Source: a bacterium
GTDB lineage: Bacteria > Planctomycetota > Planctomycetia > Planctomycetales > Planctomycetaceae
Length of the DNA: 64,000 nt
Assembly: GCA_016125225.1 (NCBI GenBank)
Contig: WGME01000003.1
Location: 186,001-250,000 of the forward strand
Direction of reading: 5' to 3'
Shown here: positions 46,064-55,940 of the stretch, in pieces
Layout of the letters: each line of letters begins with the position of its first letter
Numbering within the stretch: position 1 is the first letter of the stretch
The notes under the pieces: model-generated
Told to the model about the DNA's origin: nothing
The model's database searches: none
Seen by the model: only the letters and a program-made list of their open reading frames with translations
Translations under genes and position numbers: made by a program

Positions 46064-46434
46064 GTGCATGCTCGCTCCGGGAACGATCCCTCAGCCGATA
46101 GCACACGCCCCCGAGCCATCCAAAGGCCGGAATCATCGTCGAGGACGGGATTTGGGTCAATCCCGGTTTGGGCAAGAGAGGTTTGCGGACATTCAGCATG
46201 GAAACGCAGAGAACGCCGAGAATCGAAGAGGTCGAAACGTACGGCCTGCTCCCGCATGCCGATGGGGTTTGTCCAGGCCACTCAGCCCATGTCAGACCTG
46301 CTCGCGACTGAGCGCAGACGCGCAGCATCAGGTCTGCAGTTCCCACGCTTCGCTTGGGAACGTGTTAAATTCAGGTCGGTGCCAATTAAGCATGTTATTA
46401 CTGATGTCTACTCTATCACTCAAATCTCTGATGA
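46064..46434. other. Intergenic region upstream of hldE
   Basis: About 370 bases with no supported gene. A hairpin GTTCCCA (46339-46345) with TGGGAAC (46355-46361) is visible; this resembles the short GTTCCCACGC...TGGGAAC palindromes scattered in several bacterial genomes. The hldE promoter should lie here. Confidence 0.4.
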
Positions 46435-46866
46435 CTATGCCACAGGTTGCTTCTGTCGAAGCAAATCATCCAGTGAATCAGCTTCGTGAGTTACTGCTCC
46501 TCCTAAGACAATTGTCCTTACCTTTTTTGCCTGAATAATCAGAATGCTAAGTTGGTGATGTTCATGCTCATACTCCAAGCATGCTTGATCTATAACGTGA
46601 TAAGCTTTCCAGTAACGTTCCGCCTTTTGAAGCGGGCCTAAAAATGTCACCAGACTCGTGCAAACTGCGGCAAGCGCTCCCACAGCCCAACCCCATGCCC
46701 GTGCTGGTTCGTTCGCAGCAGAGACTCCTGCGAGTCCCCCTGCAAGCACTCCTATGAAACCGACGGAATAGTGCACGGCCCACCAAGTTCTATATAGAAG
46801 CATACAATGTCTTCTCAGCGTTGCTACTCGCACTGGAATTGATGAAGAACTGTCGCCTTTTTCCAT
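46435..46866 (-). CDS. SLATT/DUF4231-like two-helix membrane protein
   Basis: 143 residues. A short polar N-terminus is followed by RRHCMLLYRTWWAVHYS, two membrane helices (about 37-55 and 63-82) and a cytoplasmic helix with FLGPLQKAERYWKAYHVID. Layout and motif spacing resemble the SLATT family of two-helix proteins, which act as pore-forming effectors in several nucleotide-signalling defence systems. No partner sensor (CD-NTase, SLOG or protease) is next to it, so a defence role is only a possibility. The ATG at 46866 is preferred for AAAGGGA upstream. Base composition is AT-richer than its surroundings. Confidence 0.6.
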   Translation of the reverse strand: MEKGDSSSSIPVRVATLRRHCMLLYRTWWAVHYSVGFIGVLAGGLAGVSAANEPARAWGWAVGALAAVCTSLVTFLGPLQKAERYWKAYHVIDQACLEYEHEHHQLSILIIQAKKVRTIVLGGAVTHEADSLDDLLRQKQPVA

Positions 46867-47067
46867 GTTTTGATTTCCCTTTCTTGGAAATTGGATTCGG
46901 AACAATTCTGAACTGAGTTGGGTTAGGTATGCATGCTTATGCCCGTAGGATTTGGCCGGAACTTCCGCCTGTTCTCGAAAAACTCATCTCGTCTGCGGTA
47001 TCCTTGTCGCACACATTCCATCATGCCTGTACCACGTTTCGGGCTGTTGCTCAAGGAGAATCCGCCG

Positions 47068-48069
47068 ATGCCGTTGGATCACATGCTCAATCGTCGTGAT
47101 CTGTTGGGGACTGCGCTGGCGGCTGGGACCACCGCTGGTCTGCAGGGGCCGTTTGGATTGCCTCTGGCGGCCGTGGCTCAACCTGCTTCAACCATGGGAA
47201 AGAAGTATCCCTTCAAGAAGTCGATCAATCTGTGGGCGTTTCCCTATCCACAGCAGATGTCGCTGGAACAGTGCCTGCAGCTTGCGAAGGACGCCGGGTT
47301 TGATGGCATCGAGCTGAATTACGATCTCGATAGCGATCTGTCACCCAAGTCGGGCACGGCGGAGTTCATGGCAATTCGCCGCATGGCTGAGAAGATCGGC
47401 ATTGCCATTAGTGGGTTGTGTTCGTTCCTGTTCTGGCCGTACCCGCTCACCAGTAACGATCCGGAAAAGCGGTCGCTGGGGTTGGAACTCGCCGGGAAGA
47501 TGACGCAGGCGGCTCACGACCTCGGCACCGAGAATCTGCTCGTCGTCCCCGGAGCGGTGTGCATTCCCTGGCGGACCGATCATGAACCGGTCCCCAACGA
47601 TGTGTGTGAGCAGCGGGCGAAAGCAGCGGTGCGGCAGATGATCCCCGTCGCTGAGAAGTTGAAGGTGAACCTCAACATGGAGAACATCTTCTTCAACGGG
47701 TTCCTGATGACGCCGATGGAGATGAATGCCTTTGTGGATTCATTCAGCAGCGAACGGGTCCACGTCCATTTCGATACCGGCAACATCTCGGAATACCAAT
47801 ACCCGGAGCATTGGATTCCGTTGCTCGGCCAGCGTACGCGGAACGTGCATCTGAAGGAATTCACGAAGAAGGGGACCGATCATTCGCTGGAAGCGTTCCG
47901 GCCCTTGCTCGATGGCACCACCAACTGGCCCGCCGTGCTCGACGCCTTCGCCGCGGTCAACTACCAGGGGTACCTGACATTCGAGTACTTCCACCCCTAT
48001 CTCTATTGGCCGGAAGCGCTGATTCACCAGACGAGCGATTCGCTGGACCGCATGCTGGGGAGGAAATGA
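47068..48069 (+). CDS. Exported sugar phosphate isomerase/epimerase-like TIM barrel
   Basis: 333 residues. A Tat signal (NRRDLLGTALAAGTTAG) is followed by a xylose-isomerase-like TIM barrel. Its metal-site residues occur in GFDGIELNYD, LNMENIFFNG, VHFDTGNISEY and the late LTFEYFHPY segment. Tat export suggests it folds with its metal before transport. It may act on sugars released outside the cytoplasm, together with the nearby sulfatases. The ATG at 47068 is strongly supported by AAGGAGAA seven bases upstream; the longer frame from 46933 is not. Confidence 0.87.
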   Translation: MPLDHMLNRRDLLGTALAAGTTAGLQGPFGLPLAAVAQPASTMGKKYPFKKSINLWAFPYPQQMSLEQCLQLAKDAGFDGIELNYDLDSDLSPKSGTAEFMAIRRMAEKIGIAISGLCSFLFWPYPLTSNDPEKRSLGLELAGKMTQAAHDLGTENLLVVPGAVCIPWRTDHEPVPNDVCEQRAKAAVRQMIPVAEKLKVNLNMENIFFNGFLMTPMEMNAFVDSFSSERVHVHFDTGNISEYQYPEHWIPLLGQRTRNVHLKEFTKKGTDHSLEAFRPLLDGTTNWPAVLDAFAAVNYQGYLTFEYFHPYLYWPEALIHQTSDSLDRMLGRK

Positions 48070-48306
48070 ACCCGTCTCAGCTCGTTGGCTTTGCTCCCAT
48101 GCTCTGCAACGGACCATTGACATATGAAGACGAGTTAACGCCTGAGGAATTCCATCGGATTTTGCTGGCGATACCAAAATCGTCGCACTATGCTCGCCGT
48201 ATCACCTCTCGTTTGCTCCATTCCCAGAACCATAGCGGTTGTCTTTTGACAGCTGAACTCATCTCAGACGGGTTTCGCGATTCGGTCGCTCACGGAGTCG
48301 TCTATT

Positions 48307-50685
48307 ATGGCCTTGCGCAGCCTTCGATCTGTTACCGCCATCATCACGACAACCTGGCTCCTGGCGGGTGTCTTACCACTGAACCCATTGGAGAAGGCAA
48401 TTGCTCAAGAACGCGCGGCCGTGACTGATCGCTTTCAACTGCCGTTGCCACCGGCACCATTCGAAGGAAAGATTGGCAAGACCTATAAGGAATCAGAGGC
48501 CTCATGGCCGAAGATTCCCACGGCAGCGCCGGACGCACCGAACATTGTCGTTATTCTGCTCGATGATGTGGGGTTCGGTCAGACATCGACGTTTGGCGGG
48601 CTCATCCCGACACCGAACCTCGACAAGCTGGCGTCTGAAGGCCTGCGTTACAATCGCTTTCATACCACGGCCATTTGCGGGCCATCGCGTGCAGCTTTGC
48701 TGACGGGCCGGAATCATCATGACACCGGCAACGGCTTCCTGATGGAGTGGGCAACGGGGTTCCCGAACTATTCCACGATGATCCCGAAAACCACCGCGAC
48801 GGTCGCCGAAGTGCTCAAAGATACCGGGTACACAACCTGGTGGTTCGGCAAGAACCACAACACGCCCGATTGGGAAACCGGCCCCACTGGCCCCTACGAC
48901 CGCTGGCCGACGGGCATGGGCTTTGACTACTTCTACGGTTTCAACGCCGGAGAGACGCATCAGTTCTATCCGGTGATTTTTGAGAACACGACGGTCGTTG
49001 AACCGAGTCAGACACCTGAGGAAGGTTATCACTTCATGACCGATATGACTGACCGTGCTATCGCGAAGATGCGGTTTGGGAAATCGGTCGCGCCGAACAA
49101 ACCGTTCTTCCTGTATTTTGCCCCCGGTGCCATGCATGCACCGCATCATGTCACGGCGGAATGGCGGGACAAATTCAAAGGCCAGTTCGACATGGGCTGG
49201 GAAAAGTATCGGGAGATCGTCTATCAGAATCAGTTGAAGATGGGCATCATTCCGCCGGGCACAAAGCTCACGCCGCGGCCGGAGTGGGTCCCGGAATGGG
49301 ATGGCCTTTCGGCAGAGCAGAAACGGCTCTACTGCGCACTCTTTGAAAACTTCGCGGGCTATTTCGCCTTTACCGATCATGAAGTCGGGCGATTGCTCGA
49401 TGCGATCAAAGAACTTCCCGATGCCGATAACACGCTGGTAATGTACATCGTTGGCGACAATGGGGCCTCATCCGAGGGTGGACCCGACGGCACGCTGAAT
49501 GAGATCAAAAGCCTGAACGGTATCCCCAGTGCGATTGAGGACACGCTCAAAGGCCTTGATAAGCTCGGCGGTCCCGAGACCGAGCCGCATTACCCTGTCG
49601 GCTGGGCGTGGGCGGGCAACACACCGTTCCAGTGGGTGAAGCAAGTCGCCTCGCACCTGGGGGGCAGCCGCAACCCGATGGTGGTGAGTTGGCCCGCGAA
49701 GATTAAGCACGATCCCCAGCCGCGCGACTGCTTCCTGCATCTGATTGATGTGATGCCCACCATCCTGGATATTGCACACGTTGAGATGCCTGAGACCGTC
49801 AATGGCATCGAACAACTGCCATTGGCTGGGAAGTCATTTGCCAGCAGCTTCACCGATACCAGTTTCAAAGGCCGCGACGAGCAGTACTTCGAAATCATCA
49901 GCAACCGTTCCATCTACGAAAATGGCTGGAAAGCCAATGCACAGCACACGCTCCCCTGGCGTCAGGACCTCGTGCCAGGCAACTGGGACCGTGACAGGTG
50001 GGAACTTTACAACCTGAACGAGGACTTTTCTGAGGCCCATGATCTCGCAGCGAAGATGCCCGAAAAACTGGCCGAGATGCAGGCGAAATTTGATGCCGCA
50101 GCCGTAAAGTATCACATCTATCCGCTGGATGACCGCGGTGCGGCTCGCCTCGGTTTGCCTAAGCCGCCGCCGCCCGGATCTGACCCACAGGCGACGAACT
50201 TTACGTTCTATCCCGGGGCCATCCGTCTCGCGGAGAATGCCGCTCCACCCATGAAGAACCGCAGTTGGACATTAACGGCCGACCTCGCCACGCAGGGCAC
50301 GAAGACGCAGGGCGTCATCCTCGGCTTTGGTGGCGTCGCCGCCGGAATGGCGGCATATGTCGAGGATGGTGTACCAATCTTCGACTACAACTACTTCGAG
50401 AAACACACGGTCGTGAAAGGCAGCCAGCCACTGCCTGATGGCAAGACCTCGCTGCAGTTTGATTTCATCTATGCCGGCGGTGGGGCAGGCAAAGGGGCCG
50501 ACATCGTCATCAAGGTGAATGGTCAAGAAGTCGGCCGGGGACACTGTGAAGAGACCGTCGCTGGCCGCTTCGGCATCGACACGTTTGGTATCGGCGAAGA
50601 TTCGGGGCAACCCGTCACCGACGCCTATCAACCGCCGTTCCGATTCAATAGCACGATCGAAAAGGTGACCATTACCGTCAAATGA
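48307..50685 (+). CDS. Large arylsulfatase with C-terminal beta domain (CGPSR)
   Basis: 792 residues. A signal segment is followed by the metal motif [10 protein letters not shown], the formylglycine site CGPSR with Cys124, and [11 protein letters not shown]. The C-terminal metal motif is [13 protein letters not shown]. After the sulfatase domain, residues about 625-792 form an extra beta-rich domain that looks like a lectin or concanavalin-like sandwich. It belongs to the long arylsulfatase group. Gly at the second place of the CxPSR motif fits the consensus. It lies 60 bases upstream of a paralogue of similar length, probably as an operon. Confidence 0.9.
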   Translation: MALRSLRSVTAIITTTWLLAGVLPLNPLEKAIAQERAAVTDRFQLPLPPAPFEGKIGKTYKESEASWPKIPTAAPDAPNIVVILLDDVGFGQTSTFGGLIPTPNLDKLASEGLRYNRFHTTAICGPSRAALLTGRNHHDTGNGFLMEWATGFPNYSTMIPKTTATVAEVLKDTGYTTWWFGKNHNTPDWETGPTGPYDRWPTGMGFDYFYGFNAGETHQFYPVIFENTTVVEPSQTPEEGYHFMTDMTDRAIAKMRFGKSVAPNKPFFLYFAPGAMHAPHHVTAEWRDKFKGQFDMGWEKYREIVYQNQLKMGIIPPGTKLTPRPEWVPEWDGLSAEQKRLYCALFENFAGYFAFTDHEVGRLLDAIKELPDADNTLVMYIVGDNGASSEGGPDGTLNEIKSLNGIPSAIEDTLKGLDKLGGPETEPHYPVGWAWAGNTPFQWVKQVASHLGGSRNPMVVSWPAKIKHDPQPRDCFLHLIDVMPTILDIAHVEMPETVNGIEQLPLAGKSFASSFTDTSFKGRDEQYFEIISNRSIYENGWKANAQHTLPWRQDLVPGNWDRDRWELYNLNEDFSEAHDLAAKMPEKLAEMQAKFDAAAVKYHIYPLDDRGAARLGLPKPPPPGSDPQATNFTFYPGAIRLAENAAPPMKNRSWTLTADLATQGTKTQGVILGFGGVAAGMAAYVEDGVPIFDYNYFEKHTVVKGSQPLPDGKTSLQFDFIYAGGGAGKGADIVIKVNGQEVGRGHCEETVAGRFGIDTFGIGEDSGQPVTDAYQPPFRFNSTIEKVTITVK

Positions 50686-50745
50686 AGAGCTGTTTTTCGG
50701 GGCTTGGGTGTGGCGTTCGCAATTCCAATTCCTAGGGAGACTTCT

Positions 50746-53100
50746 ATGTTTGGCCGACTTCTCGCACTCGGCATTTTGCTCGGTTTACTCTCCGCCTCCG
50801 ATCACATTCCCAATGTGCTCGCACAGCAGCCTGATACCCCATCGGTCCTGCCACGTCCGGATTTCCACTTCAAAGGGAATGTCGGTCGTACCATTCTCGA
50901 TTCCGATCCGCCGCAGTTTCCACAGCCGATCAAAGCCCCCAAAAATGCGCCGAATATTCTGCTAATTCTGCTCGATGACGCGGGCTTCGGCCAGTTCAGC
51001 ACCTTTGGTGGCGGCGTTCCGTCTCCCACCATGGACAAACTTGCTGCGGAAGGTCTGCGGTACAACCGGTTCCACACGACTGCCTTGTGCAGTCCCACAC
51101 GGGCTTCGCTCATCACTGGCCGCAATCATCACTCGGCGGCTTTCGCGAGTATTACGGAAGTCGCGACCGGTTACGACGGTTACACCGGGGTCTTGCCGAA
51201 GGACTGCGGAACCGTCGGAGAAGTGTTGTGGCAGAATGGCTACTGCACGGCCTGGATCGGCAAGAACCATAACACGCCACCGTGGGAAACAAGTGCCGCC
51301 GGGCCATTTGATCGCTGGGCCAATGGTCTGGGCTTCGAGTACTTCTACGGTTTCAATGCGGGAGACATGAATCACTGGAACCCGATTCTGTACGAGAATC
51401 GCAATCTTGTCCCGGCATCGACCGATCCGAATTACCATCTGACGGAAGATCTGGCGGATAAGTCGATCGCCTGGGTCCGCAAGATGAAAAGCATCGCCCC
51501 GGACAAGCCCTTCTTTCTCTATGTGGCACCGGGAGCGACTCACGCACCCCACCACGCTCCCCGGGAATGGATTGAGAAATTCCAGGGCCAGTTTGACGGC
51601 GGCTGGGACAAATACCGCGAGGAGACTTTCGCCCGGCAAAAGAAGCTCGGCGTCATTCCGCAAAATGCCAAGTTGACCGAGCGCTCGCACGGCTTGCCCG
51701 CATGGGACTCCCTCAATGCTGATCAGCAGCGGCTCTATGCCCGCATGATGGAAGTCTTCTGCGGCTACGGTGCCCACGTCGATCACCATATGGGGCGAAT
51801 TATCGAGGCGGTGAAGAAGTTGCCCGATGCGGAGAACACGCTAATCATCTACATCGCCGGTGATAACGGCTCCAGCGCTGAGGGCGGGATTGAAGGGTCA
51901 CTCTGCGAGAACATGTTCTTTAATGGCTTCCCGGAAAAATGGCAGGACAACATCAAGGCGATCGATGAACTCGGCGGGCCGAAGCACTTCAATCACTTTC
52001 CGAGTGCCTGGGCCCATGCAATGAACACCCCGTTCCAATGGACCAAGCAGGTGGCCAGCCACTTCGGCGGGACGCGTAATCCCATGATCATTTCGTGGCC
52101 AGCCAAGATCACGGACAAAGGCGGACTACGCACACAATTCACCCACACCATCGATATCGTGCCGACGATTTACGAAGTCTGTGGAATTGCCGCCCCTCGG
52201 GTGCTCAATGGCATCGAGCAGAAACCGATCGAGGGAACCAGCTTCGCCGCGACATTCAGTGACGGCAAGGCTCCGGAGCATCGCAAGTCGCAGTACTTTG
52301 AGATGTTCGTCAACCGCGGCATCTATCAGGATGGCTGGATGGCCTCGGCCACTTCATTCGAGCCGTGGAATCCGAACCGTGGTGATTTCAATCCCGACAA
52401 GCAGAAGTGGGAGCTTTACAACATCAATGACGACTTCTCGCAGGCCACCGATCTTGCGGCTCAAAATCCTGAGAAACTCCGTGAACTGCAAGACCTCTGG
52501 TGGGTAGAGGCGGCGAAGTACAGCGTGTTGCCGCTCGATTGGCGTGGCACCGAGCGGTTTAACGCCGAGGCGATGGGCCGCCCCAGTTTGATCCGCGGCC
52601 GCAAATCAATGACCTATTTTCCGGGGACGATTGGAGTCCCGGATGCAGCCTCACCGCCGATGCTCAACAAGTCCTGGACGATCACCGCCGACATTGAAAC
52701 TGCGGACGACAAGGCCAGCGGCATGATCATCACGCACGGCGGACTCGAAGGGGGGTATGGACTCTATCTGCAGGCAGGTGTTCCGACTTTCGTGTACAAC
52801 TTCCTGGGCACCCAGCGAATGACGTTCACAGCCACAGAAGCCTTACCCAAGGGAAAAACGAAGCTGGCCGTCAAATTCAAGTATGATGGCGGAGGCGTGG
52901 GCAAGGGCGGCGCGATCACGATGACTGCGAATGGCAAAACGATGGCGGAAGGCCGCATGGAAAAGACCATTCCCGCGCAGTTCTCATTAGGTGAAGGTCT
53001 CGACATTGGGATGGATGTCGGCTCGGCGGTCGACTTCACCTATGAATTACCCTTCGCCTTCACCGGCCAGATCGAAAAGGTCACCGTTGACCTGGAGTGA
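50746..53100 (+). CDS. Large arylsulfatase with C-terminal beta domain (CSPTR)
   Basis: 784 residues. A signal peptide (FGRLLALGILLGLLS) precedes LILLDDAGFGQ, the active-site CSPTR with Cys115, GKNHNTPPWET and YIAGDNGSSAEGG. It has the same extra C-terminal beta domain (about 610-784) as the gene before it, so the pair looks like a tandem duplication with divergence. Periplasmic or surface sulfate ester hydrolysis is expected. AGGGAGA lies seven bases before the ATG at 50746, which supports that start over a TTG at 50704. Confidence 0.92.
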   Translation: MFGRLLALGILLGLLSASDHIPNVLAQQPDTPSVLPRPDFHFKGNVGRTILDSDPPQFPQPIKAPKNAPNILLILLDDAGFGQFSTFGGGVPSPTMDKLAAEGLRYNRFHTTALCSPTRASLITGRNHHSAAFASITEVATGYDGYTGVLPKDCGTVGEVLWQNGYCTAWIGKNHNTPPWETSAAGPFDRWANGLGFEYFYGFNAGDMNHWNPILYENRNLVPASTDPNYHLTEDLADKSIAWVRKMKSIAPDKPFFLYVAPGATHAPHHAPREWIEKFQGQFDGGWDKYREETFARQKKLGVIPQNAKLTERSHGLPAWDSLNADQQRLYARMMEVFCGYGAHVDHHMGRIIEAVKKLPDAENTLIIYIAGDNGSSAEGGIEGSLCENMFFNGFPEKWQDNIKAIDELGGPKHFNHFPSAWAHAMNTPFQWTKQVASHFGGTRNPMIISWPAKITDKGGLRTQFTHTIDIVPTIYEVCGIAAPRVLNGIEQKPIEGTSFAATFSDGKAPEHRKSQYFEMFVNRGIYQDGWMASATSFEPWNPNRGDFNPDKQKWELYNINDDFSQATDLAAQNPEKLRELQDLWWVEAAKYSVLPLDWRGTERFNAEAMGRPSLIRGRKSMTYFPGTIGVPDAASPPMLNKSWTITADIETADDKASGMIITHGGLEGGYGLYLQAGVPTFVYNFLGTQRMTFTATEALPKGKTKLAVKFKYDGGGVGKGGAITMTANGKTMAEGRMEKTIPAQFSLGEGLDIGMDVGSAVDFTYELPFAFTGQIEKVTVDLE

Positions 53101-53124
53101 CCCCGCAATCACTGCCACCTCTGG

Positions 53125-53358
53125 CTACTCCGCATAAGAACGCAGAAGATGGCATCCCGTGCAACGGTAGGTTGTGACGGGGAGCATCTTCTTGGTGTCG
53201 ATTTTGATCGTACCACCGCCTATTGGTATGCCAAAGAAGGTTGCGACTTCTGCTGTGCCGGGTTGCCAATGGGACTGTCGCACTTGATTGTGACCGAAAT
53301 CCAGGATGACGCCCGTTTCCATTTGAGCACCACAATCGGGACAGACACGTGATTCCAT
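53125..53358 (-). CDS. Small zinc-ribbon protein
   Basis: 77 residues. A CPDCG knuckle near the N-terminus and CTGCH near the C-terminus form one zinc ribbon. Between them lie a short sheet (TGVILDFGHN) and GGGTIKIDTKKML. It resembles the small PF20097/DUF6487-like zinc-ribbon proteins of planctomycetes and others, whose role is unknown. AAAGGTG before the ATG at 53358 supports this start. It is divergent from the Cys-rich exported protein gene. Confidence 0.75.
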   Translation of the reverse strand: MESRVCPDCGAQMETGVILDFGHNQVRQSHWQPGTAEVATFFGIPIGGGTIKIDTKKMLPVTTYRCTGCHLLRSYAE

Positions 53359-53553
53359 GCGGCACCTTTCAACGCACATTTTGTCCCAGCGCCAATCACC
53401 ATACTACAAACGATCGCAAAATCTGATATCCAACATCTCTTGCTGAATAGGCGTAAGAGATCTAGCCGGACTCTGCAAGATTCCCTCTTGACCGGTTTCG
53501 GGACGCGCGCTAGGGTAGTCTCTGGAAGAGGATACTCCTCGTCGAGGTGCGAT

Positions 53554-53979
53554 GTGCGGCGGATGATGCTACTGACGATGCTGGCCTGGTGCAGTGCGAT
53601 GCTGTTCGCGGCCCCATTGTTCGCCGCGGTGGACTGCCATGCCTGTTGCAGCGAGCAACGCCAGCAGGTGCAGCCGGCTACGTGTCCGCACTGCCCGATT
53701 CATGAGTCGGGCTCGGTGGATGCGGTTTGCCACTCTCCCGCCGCTGCTGATGACGATTGCGGTACGAAGTGCCCGCGCTGTGAGCGGTCGCGGCCCGTTC
53801 CGTATGATCGCTCCGCCAGCACTGAAATCACGATGCCGTCCGTCGTGTTGATGGCGTGGTTGCCCGTTGATGTGATTTCACTGAACAATTTCTCTCAATC
53901 AGCGGAAGGCCAGGTGACCGCAGGGATTACGCCGCATTCGCGGTCGGCCTGCGTGCTCTATCACCGCTGGCTGGAATGA
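53554..53979 (+). CDS. Cys-rich exported protein, function unknown
   Basis: 141 residues from a GTG with GAGG seven bases upstream. A signal peptide (MMLLTMLAWCSAMLFAA) is followed by several Cys clusters: VDCHACCSE, TCPHCP and CGTKCPRCE. No known family is recognised. Its place 122 bases upstream of a copper-storage protein suggests a role in binding copper or another thiophilic metal in the periplasm, but this is inference. An ATG at 53563 is an alternative start. Confidence 0.6.
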   Translation: MRRMMLLTMLAWCSAMLFAAPLFAAVDCHACCSEQRQQVQPATCPHCPIHESGSVDAVCHSPAAADDDCGTKCPRCERSRPVPYDRSASTEITMPSVVLMAWLPVDVISLNNFSQSAEGQVTAGITPHSRSACVLYHRWLE

Positions 53980-54101
53980 GCCGATCGTCTTGATCAGAGC
54001 GCTGGTGCGCTTTTTGCTCGTTCTTCTGATGTCTCTCAAACATTCCACCGTCGGCATGGGCTGATGGTGTCTCGAAATTCTTTTGCCTTGAAGGATCTAT
54101 C

Positions 54102-54500
54102 ATGGATCGTCGTTCATTTATGTCGTTGGCGGGTGTGGGTGCTGGTGCCGGTCTGTTGTCCACGGGTTGGATGACTTCGGTGTCGTTCGCGGCGGAGGAT
54201 CTGCCGAGCTGCATCGCCGAATGCAAGAAGTGCGCGAAGGAGTGTGCGAACTGCATCGAATGCTGCAAGAAGGAGGGCCACAAAGGTTGCGACATGTGCG
54301 CCACCTGCGAAAAGATGTGCCTGGTCTGTGCCGACCTCTGCGAAAAGAAGTCGCCTCTGTGGAAGCAAACCTGTGAACTGTGCGAACAGGTTTGCCTGGC
54401 CTGTGCAAAGGGCTGCCGTGCCGCGGGTAATGATTGCTGCATCGCCTGTGCGGAACGCTGTGAGAAGTGTGCCGCGGCTTGCAAGGCTGCTCGGGCATAG
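54102..54500 (+). CDS. Tat-exported copper storage protein (Csp, DUF326)
   Basis: 132 residues. A Tat signal with Arg3-Arg4 (DRRSFMSLAGVGAGAGLL) precedes a Cys-rich four-helix-bundle domain with about two dozen Cys, mostly as CxxC and CxxxC (KKCAKECANCIECC, CEKMCLVCADLC). This matches the Csp1-type copper storage proteins, which hold many Cu(I) ions inside the bundle. Tat transport fits export in folded form. AAGGA stands before the ATG. A terminator follows at 54522. Confidence 0.93.
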   Translation: MDRRSFMSLAGVGAGAGLLSTGWMTSVSFAAEDLPSCIAECKKCAKECANCIECCKKEGHKGCDMCATCEKMCLVCADLCEKKSPLWKQTCELCEQVCLACAKGCRAAGNDCCIACAERCEKCAAACKAARA

Positions 54501-54521
54501 TTGGTAATGCGGAACGTGGAG

Positions 54522-54564
54522 CGCGGAAGGGGGGACGTTGGTTCTGCCTTCCGCGTTCTCTTTT
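54522..54564 (+). terminator. Rho-independent terminator after the copper storage gene
   Basis: CGCGGAAGG (54522-54530) pairs with CCTTCCGCG (54547-54555) over a 16-base loop, followed by TTCTCTTTT. It lies 21 bases after the csp stop and 33 bases before the DUF58 gene, so that gene needs its own promoter or partial read-through. Confidence 0.75.
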
Positions 54565-54597
54565 GGATACAAGGCTGTTGGCTTTATACTGCGGAGC

Positions 54598-55494
54598 ATG
54601 ACCAACTCTCTCACGACGACCGACCCGACCGCGCTGGCTCATATGGGCGGGTTAGAAGTTGTTGCGAAGGCGTTGGTGGAAGGTTATCTCATCGGCCGGC
54701 ATCGCAGTCCTTTCAAGGGGACCAGTGTCGAGTTCGTCGAACATCGGCAGTACACCCATGGCGATGAACTGCGGCACATCGACTGGCGGGCTTACGCCAA
54801 AACCGGTGAGTACTACGTCAAGCAGTTTGAAGAAGAGACGAATCTGCGGGCCTATCTGCTGGTCGATGCTTCCGGCAGCATGGGCTATGCCGCATCGACT
54901 CTCAGCAAGCTGAGCTATGCGAAAACCCTGGCCGCGATGCTGGCCTACTTGTTGACACAACAACGTGACGCCTGTGGGCTCATTACGTTCAGTGATCGGG
55001 TGATCGATCGGCGTGATCCGGCGACAGCCACCACCACGTTTCCTGAACTGATAAGATTACTGGAAGACCGTGGACCAGGAGCCGAAGGCCGTTTGGGCCT
55101 CGTTCTTGGTGATATTTTGCCCACACTCAAACGACGAAGTCTGGTGTTTCTTTTTACGGACGCTTTCGATGACACGCCAGCTCTGATCCAGCAGCTTCGG
55201 CAGTATCGGATTGCCGGGCATGATCTGACCCTGTTTCAGATCGTCGCGCCAGAGGAGGAAGAATTCCCGTTTCGTCGGACGACACGGTTTCGTAGTCTGG
55301 AGCAACCACTGACTGAACGTCCGGTCGAACCGTTACGGATGCGGCAGATTTACCTCGAACGTTACCAGGAGCACTGTCGACAACTAGAACGCGAATGTCT
55401 GTCCAGCGGGATCGACTACGTCAAATGGCAGACGACACAACCCTACCATCTGGTCTTAGGTGATTACCTCACGCGGCGTCAAAGCGCGAAATGA
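54598..55494 (+). CDS. DUF58 / VWA-like protein
   Basis: 298 residues. The DUF58 motif GDELRHIDWRAYAKTGEYYVKQFEEE (given here only by its start) is followed by a VWA MIDAS site DASGSMG near residue 92. No membrane segments. DUF58 proteins usually sit beside a MoxR-type AAA ATPase and VWA membrane proteins, and act in assembly or envelope-related systems; no MoxR gene is next to this one. GGAG is very close to the ATG at 54598, so the start is slightly uncertain. Confidence 0.87.
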   Translation: MTNSLTTTDPTALAHMGGLEVVAKALVEGYLIGRHRSPFKGTSVEFVEHRQYTHGDELRHIDWRAYAKTGEYYVKQFEEETNLRAYLLVDASGSMGYAASTLSKLSYAKTLAAMLAYLLTQQRDACGLITFSDRVIDRRDPATATTTFPELIRLLEDRGPGAEGRLGLVLGDILPTLKRRSLVFLFTDAFDDTPALIQQLRQYRIAGHDLTLFQIVAPEEEEFPFRRTTRFRSLEQPLTERPVEPLRMRQIYLERYQEHCRQLERECLSSGIDYVKWQTTQPYHLVLGDYLTRRQSAK

Positions 55495-55546
55495 AGCGAC
55501 GCGGACTTTCCTCTCCACTCTTATCCTCTAGCACTCAACCATTTTC

Positions 55547-55825
55547 ATGCTGGCATTTCTCAAGAACTATGCAGAACGACATCAGCACCCTGCGAGCCAG
55601 GTGTTGCATCTGATTGGTGTTCCGCTGACGTTTATTGTCTCACTCATCTGGCTGTGTCAGGGGTATGGCTGGTGGGCATTGGGAGCCTTCGTGGGTGGCT
55701 ATGCGCTACAGTTTCTGGGGCATGCCATCGAGGGAAATGACGCAGGGGAAGTGGTGCTGATCAAGAAAGCTTTAGGGCTTCCTTACGTGGATATTGTCCC
55801 TCGGGCGAATGCGGTCAAGAAGTAA
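55547..55825 (+). CDS. Mpo1/DUF962-like small membrane protein
   Basis: 92 residues. The N-terminal RHQHPASQVLHLIGVPLTF motif and two membrane helices ending in FLGHAIEGND match the DUF962 (yeast Mpo1) family. Its conserved His residues bind iron in the yeast alpha-oxidation enzyme; a similar oxygenase role in fatty-acid breakdown is possible. It follows the DUF58 gene by 52 bases without a visible terminator. Confidence 0.8.
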   Translation: MLAFLKNYAERHQHPASQVLHLIGVPLTFIVSLIWLCQGYGWWALGAFVGGYALQFLGHAIEGNDAGEVVLIKKALGLPYVDIVPRANAVKK

Positions 55826-55940
55826 CAAAGCTGCCGCCGATACTGGCGATAGGGGTTGTTACGACTCTGTGGACTGCATTGCGTGCACCGATCGTGCCGT
55901 ATCGCAGATCGGCAGAGTTCGCCGGTTGGGGGCAGCAGGG

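Noticed and set aside
48066-48428. Frame whose ATG overlaps the sugar isomerase stop (ATGA)
   Set aside because: It overlaps the first 120 bases of the arylsulfatase including its signal peptide, and shows no known domain. Not enough support, although the overlap and a nearby GGAGG are suggestive.
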